From Defluviicoccus sp. (GTDB lineage Bacteria > Pseudomonadota > Alphaproteobacteria > MPNO01), in contig JAJEHI010000124.1 of NCBI GenBank assembly GCA_022823775.1, forward strand, positions 1-53,705: a stretch of DNA of 53,705 nucleotides, given 5' to 3'. The first letter of the stretch is position 1. Each line of letters starts with the position of its first letter. Positions 53,060 through 53,705 of the stretch are shown here, piece by piece. The notes beneath the pieces are model-generated. The model saw only the letters and a program-made list of their open reading frames with translations, was not told where the DNA came from and ran no database searches. A program made the translations under genes and the position numbers.

Positions 53060-53705
53060 GCATTGAGGCGCTACGAGTTGACCGATCCGGTGCTGCCCGA
53101 CGGCGAGTATGCCACTGTGGCAGGCACGGTCGAAGATCCGCGCCGCGCCTATGCGGAGGAACTGTTAGGCGCGACCAATGTCGTCGATACGCTCGCCGGG
53201 CTCCACCGTACCGATATCGACGAGCCCGAGGAGGACTTGTGGATCCTCTGGCTCACGTTCTCGACTTGGATATTTGCGTCCGCGTATCACGTACCGACCT
53301 ATGGCCGTTGGCTGGCCGAGACCGAGTCACGCAACGCTTACGCCCATCACCGACGCGTCATGCGGCACTTCACCTGGCAGCGGCGCAGGCGCGAGCCGCG
53401 AAGCCGGCGGCACTGGCTGTTGAAGATGCCCTTCCACCTCATGGAATTGGAGGTGCTGTTGGAGACCTACCCGGATGCCCTCTTCATCCAGACCCATCGC
53501 GATCCCGTCGAGTTCATGGGCTCTTGGAACAGCATAGTGGAGCGGATACGAGGCTTTTCCACCGAGGCGCGGCCGCCGTTCGAAACCGGCGCCGAGCAGC
53601 TGGCGTTCATGAGCGGCATGCTCAACGGCGCCATGCGGTTCCGCGCCTCCAATCCCGCGCTTGAAGAGCGCTGGGTCGACGTTCGCTATACCGATTTGGT
53701 CGACG
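53060..53705 (+). pseudogene. Continuation of the sulfotransferase domain after the TAG, cut by the window edge
   Basis: In the same frame as the thioester reductase gene, 215 codons stay open from the TAG to the right edge. The translation continues the sulfotransferase fold: ALRRYELTDPVLPDGEYA, then RHWLLKMPFHLMELEVLLE, and the 3'-phosphate-binding motif QTHRDPVEFMGSWNSI. So the TAG falls between the two cofactor-binding motifs. It probably replaces one codon, for example TGG (Trp) by a single base change. Possibilities are a nonsense mutation, a sequence error, readthrough, or two separately translated pieces (a TTG follows at 53063). The label pseudogene is provisional. Confidence 0.7.

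Noticed and set aside
52804-53664. A plus-strand frame of 286 codons in another register across the TAG
   Set aside because: I considered a frameshift explanation for the broken sulfotransferase. The alternative frame is Arg/Ala-rich without motifs, whereas the original frame directly continues the sulfotransferase after the TAG.

Overview
The window is a dense, very GC-rich stretch of bacterial chromosome, most likely from an alphaproteobacterium of a Rhodospirillales-like metabolic type. The evidence is a GTTC-N7-GTTC LexA operator of the alphaproteobacterial kind upstream of a radical SAM gene, an ETF-ubiquinone oxidoreductase/TPR protein/ispE/tRNA-Gln block, a proteobacterial IorAB pair with DUF6537, and many stand-alone catabolic genes (CoxLMS-type hydroxylases, Bug-type binding protein, LLM flavin enzyme, enolase-superfamily dehydratase). 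Genes are tightly packed with many ATGA/GTGA/TTGA overlaps. No gene-free stretch reaches 300 bases. I see no IS element, integrase, CRISPR array or rRNA.

Layout. 1-4483 (minus): FMN reductase, CoxL, CoxM, CoxS and the start of an AMP-forming acyl-CoA ligase, overlapping end to end. 4516-7079: a GNAT acetyltransferase, an orphan tricarboxylate-type binding protein with a clear terminator, a small unknown protein (minus) and a DUF1232 membrane protein. 7141-13096 (plus): ADP-forming acyl-CoA synthetase followed by indolepyruvate ferredoxin oxidoreductase subunits A and B, a possible 2-oxoacid-to-acid pathway that conserves ATP. 13101-14228 (minus): MetE-like methyltransferase. 14336-19222 (plus): alpha/beta hydrolase, RbsA-like ATPase, RbsC-like permease and a phytoene-dehydrogenase-like flavoprotein, in one unit. 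19219-24163 (minus): a D-tartrate-dehydratase-like enzyme and a second CoxM/CoxS/CoxL set. 24228-31356 (plus): VOC protein, DUF1989 protein, bicupin, an EutA homologue without EutBC, a 59-residue membrane peptide, an MFS carrier, a 4,5-dihydroxyphthalate-decarboxylase-like protein and a dienelactone hydrolase. 31361-37294 (minus): LLM oxidoreductase, TusA, tRNA-Gln(UUG), IspE, TPR protein, ETF-QO. 37396-40554 (plus): family-4-type uracil-DNA glycosylase, soluble lytic transglycosylase, MoaB. 40523-41862 (minus): a DUF2064 protein and a family-2 glycosyltransferase. 41913-44047 (plus): LexA-boxed radical SAM protein and an SDR dehydrogenase.

The right end (44048-53705) is the most distinctive part. 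A single-module, fully reducing type I polyketide/fatty-acid synthase of 2349 residues (KS-AT-DH-uncharacterised core-ER-KR-ACP) is followed by a thioester reductase fused to a PAPS-dependent sulfotransferase. The fusion is interrupted by an in-frame TAG inside the sulfotransferase, after which the same frame stays open to the window edge and carries the rest of the fold. The logic suggests iterative synthesis of a reduced chain, reductive release to an aldehyde or alcohol, then sulfation, giving a sulfated lipid-like product. The product is inferred, not shown. An AT-richer leader with nested inverted repeats precedes the synthase.

All calls come from reading translations and motifs by eye; no database search was run.
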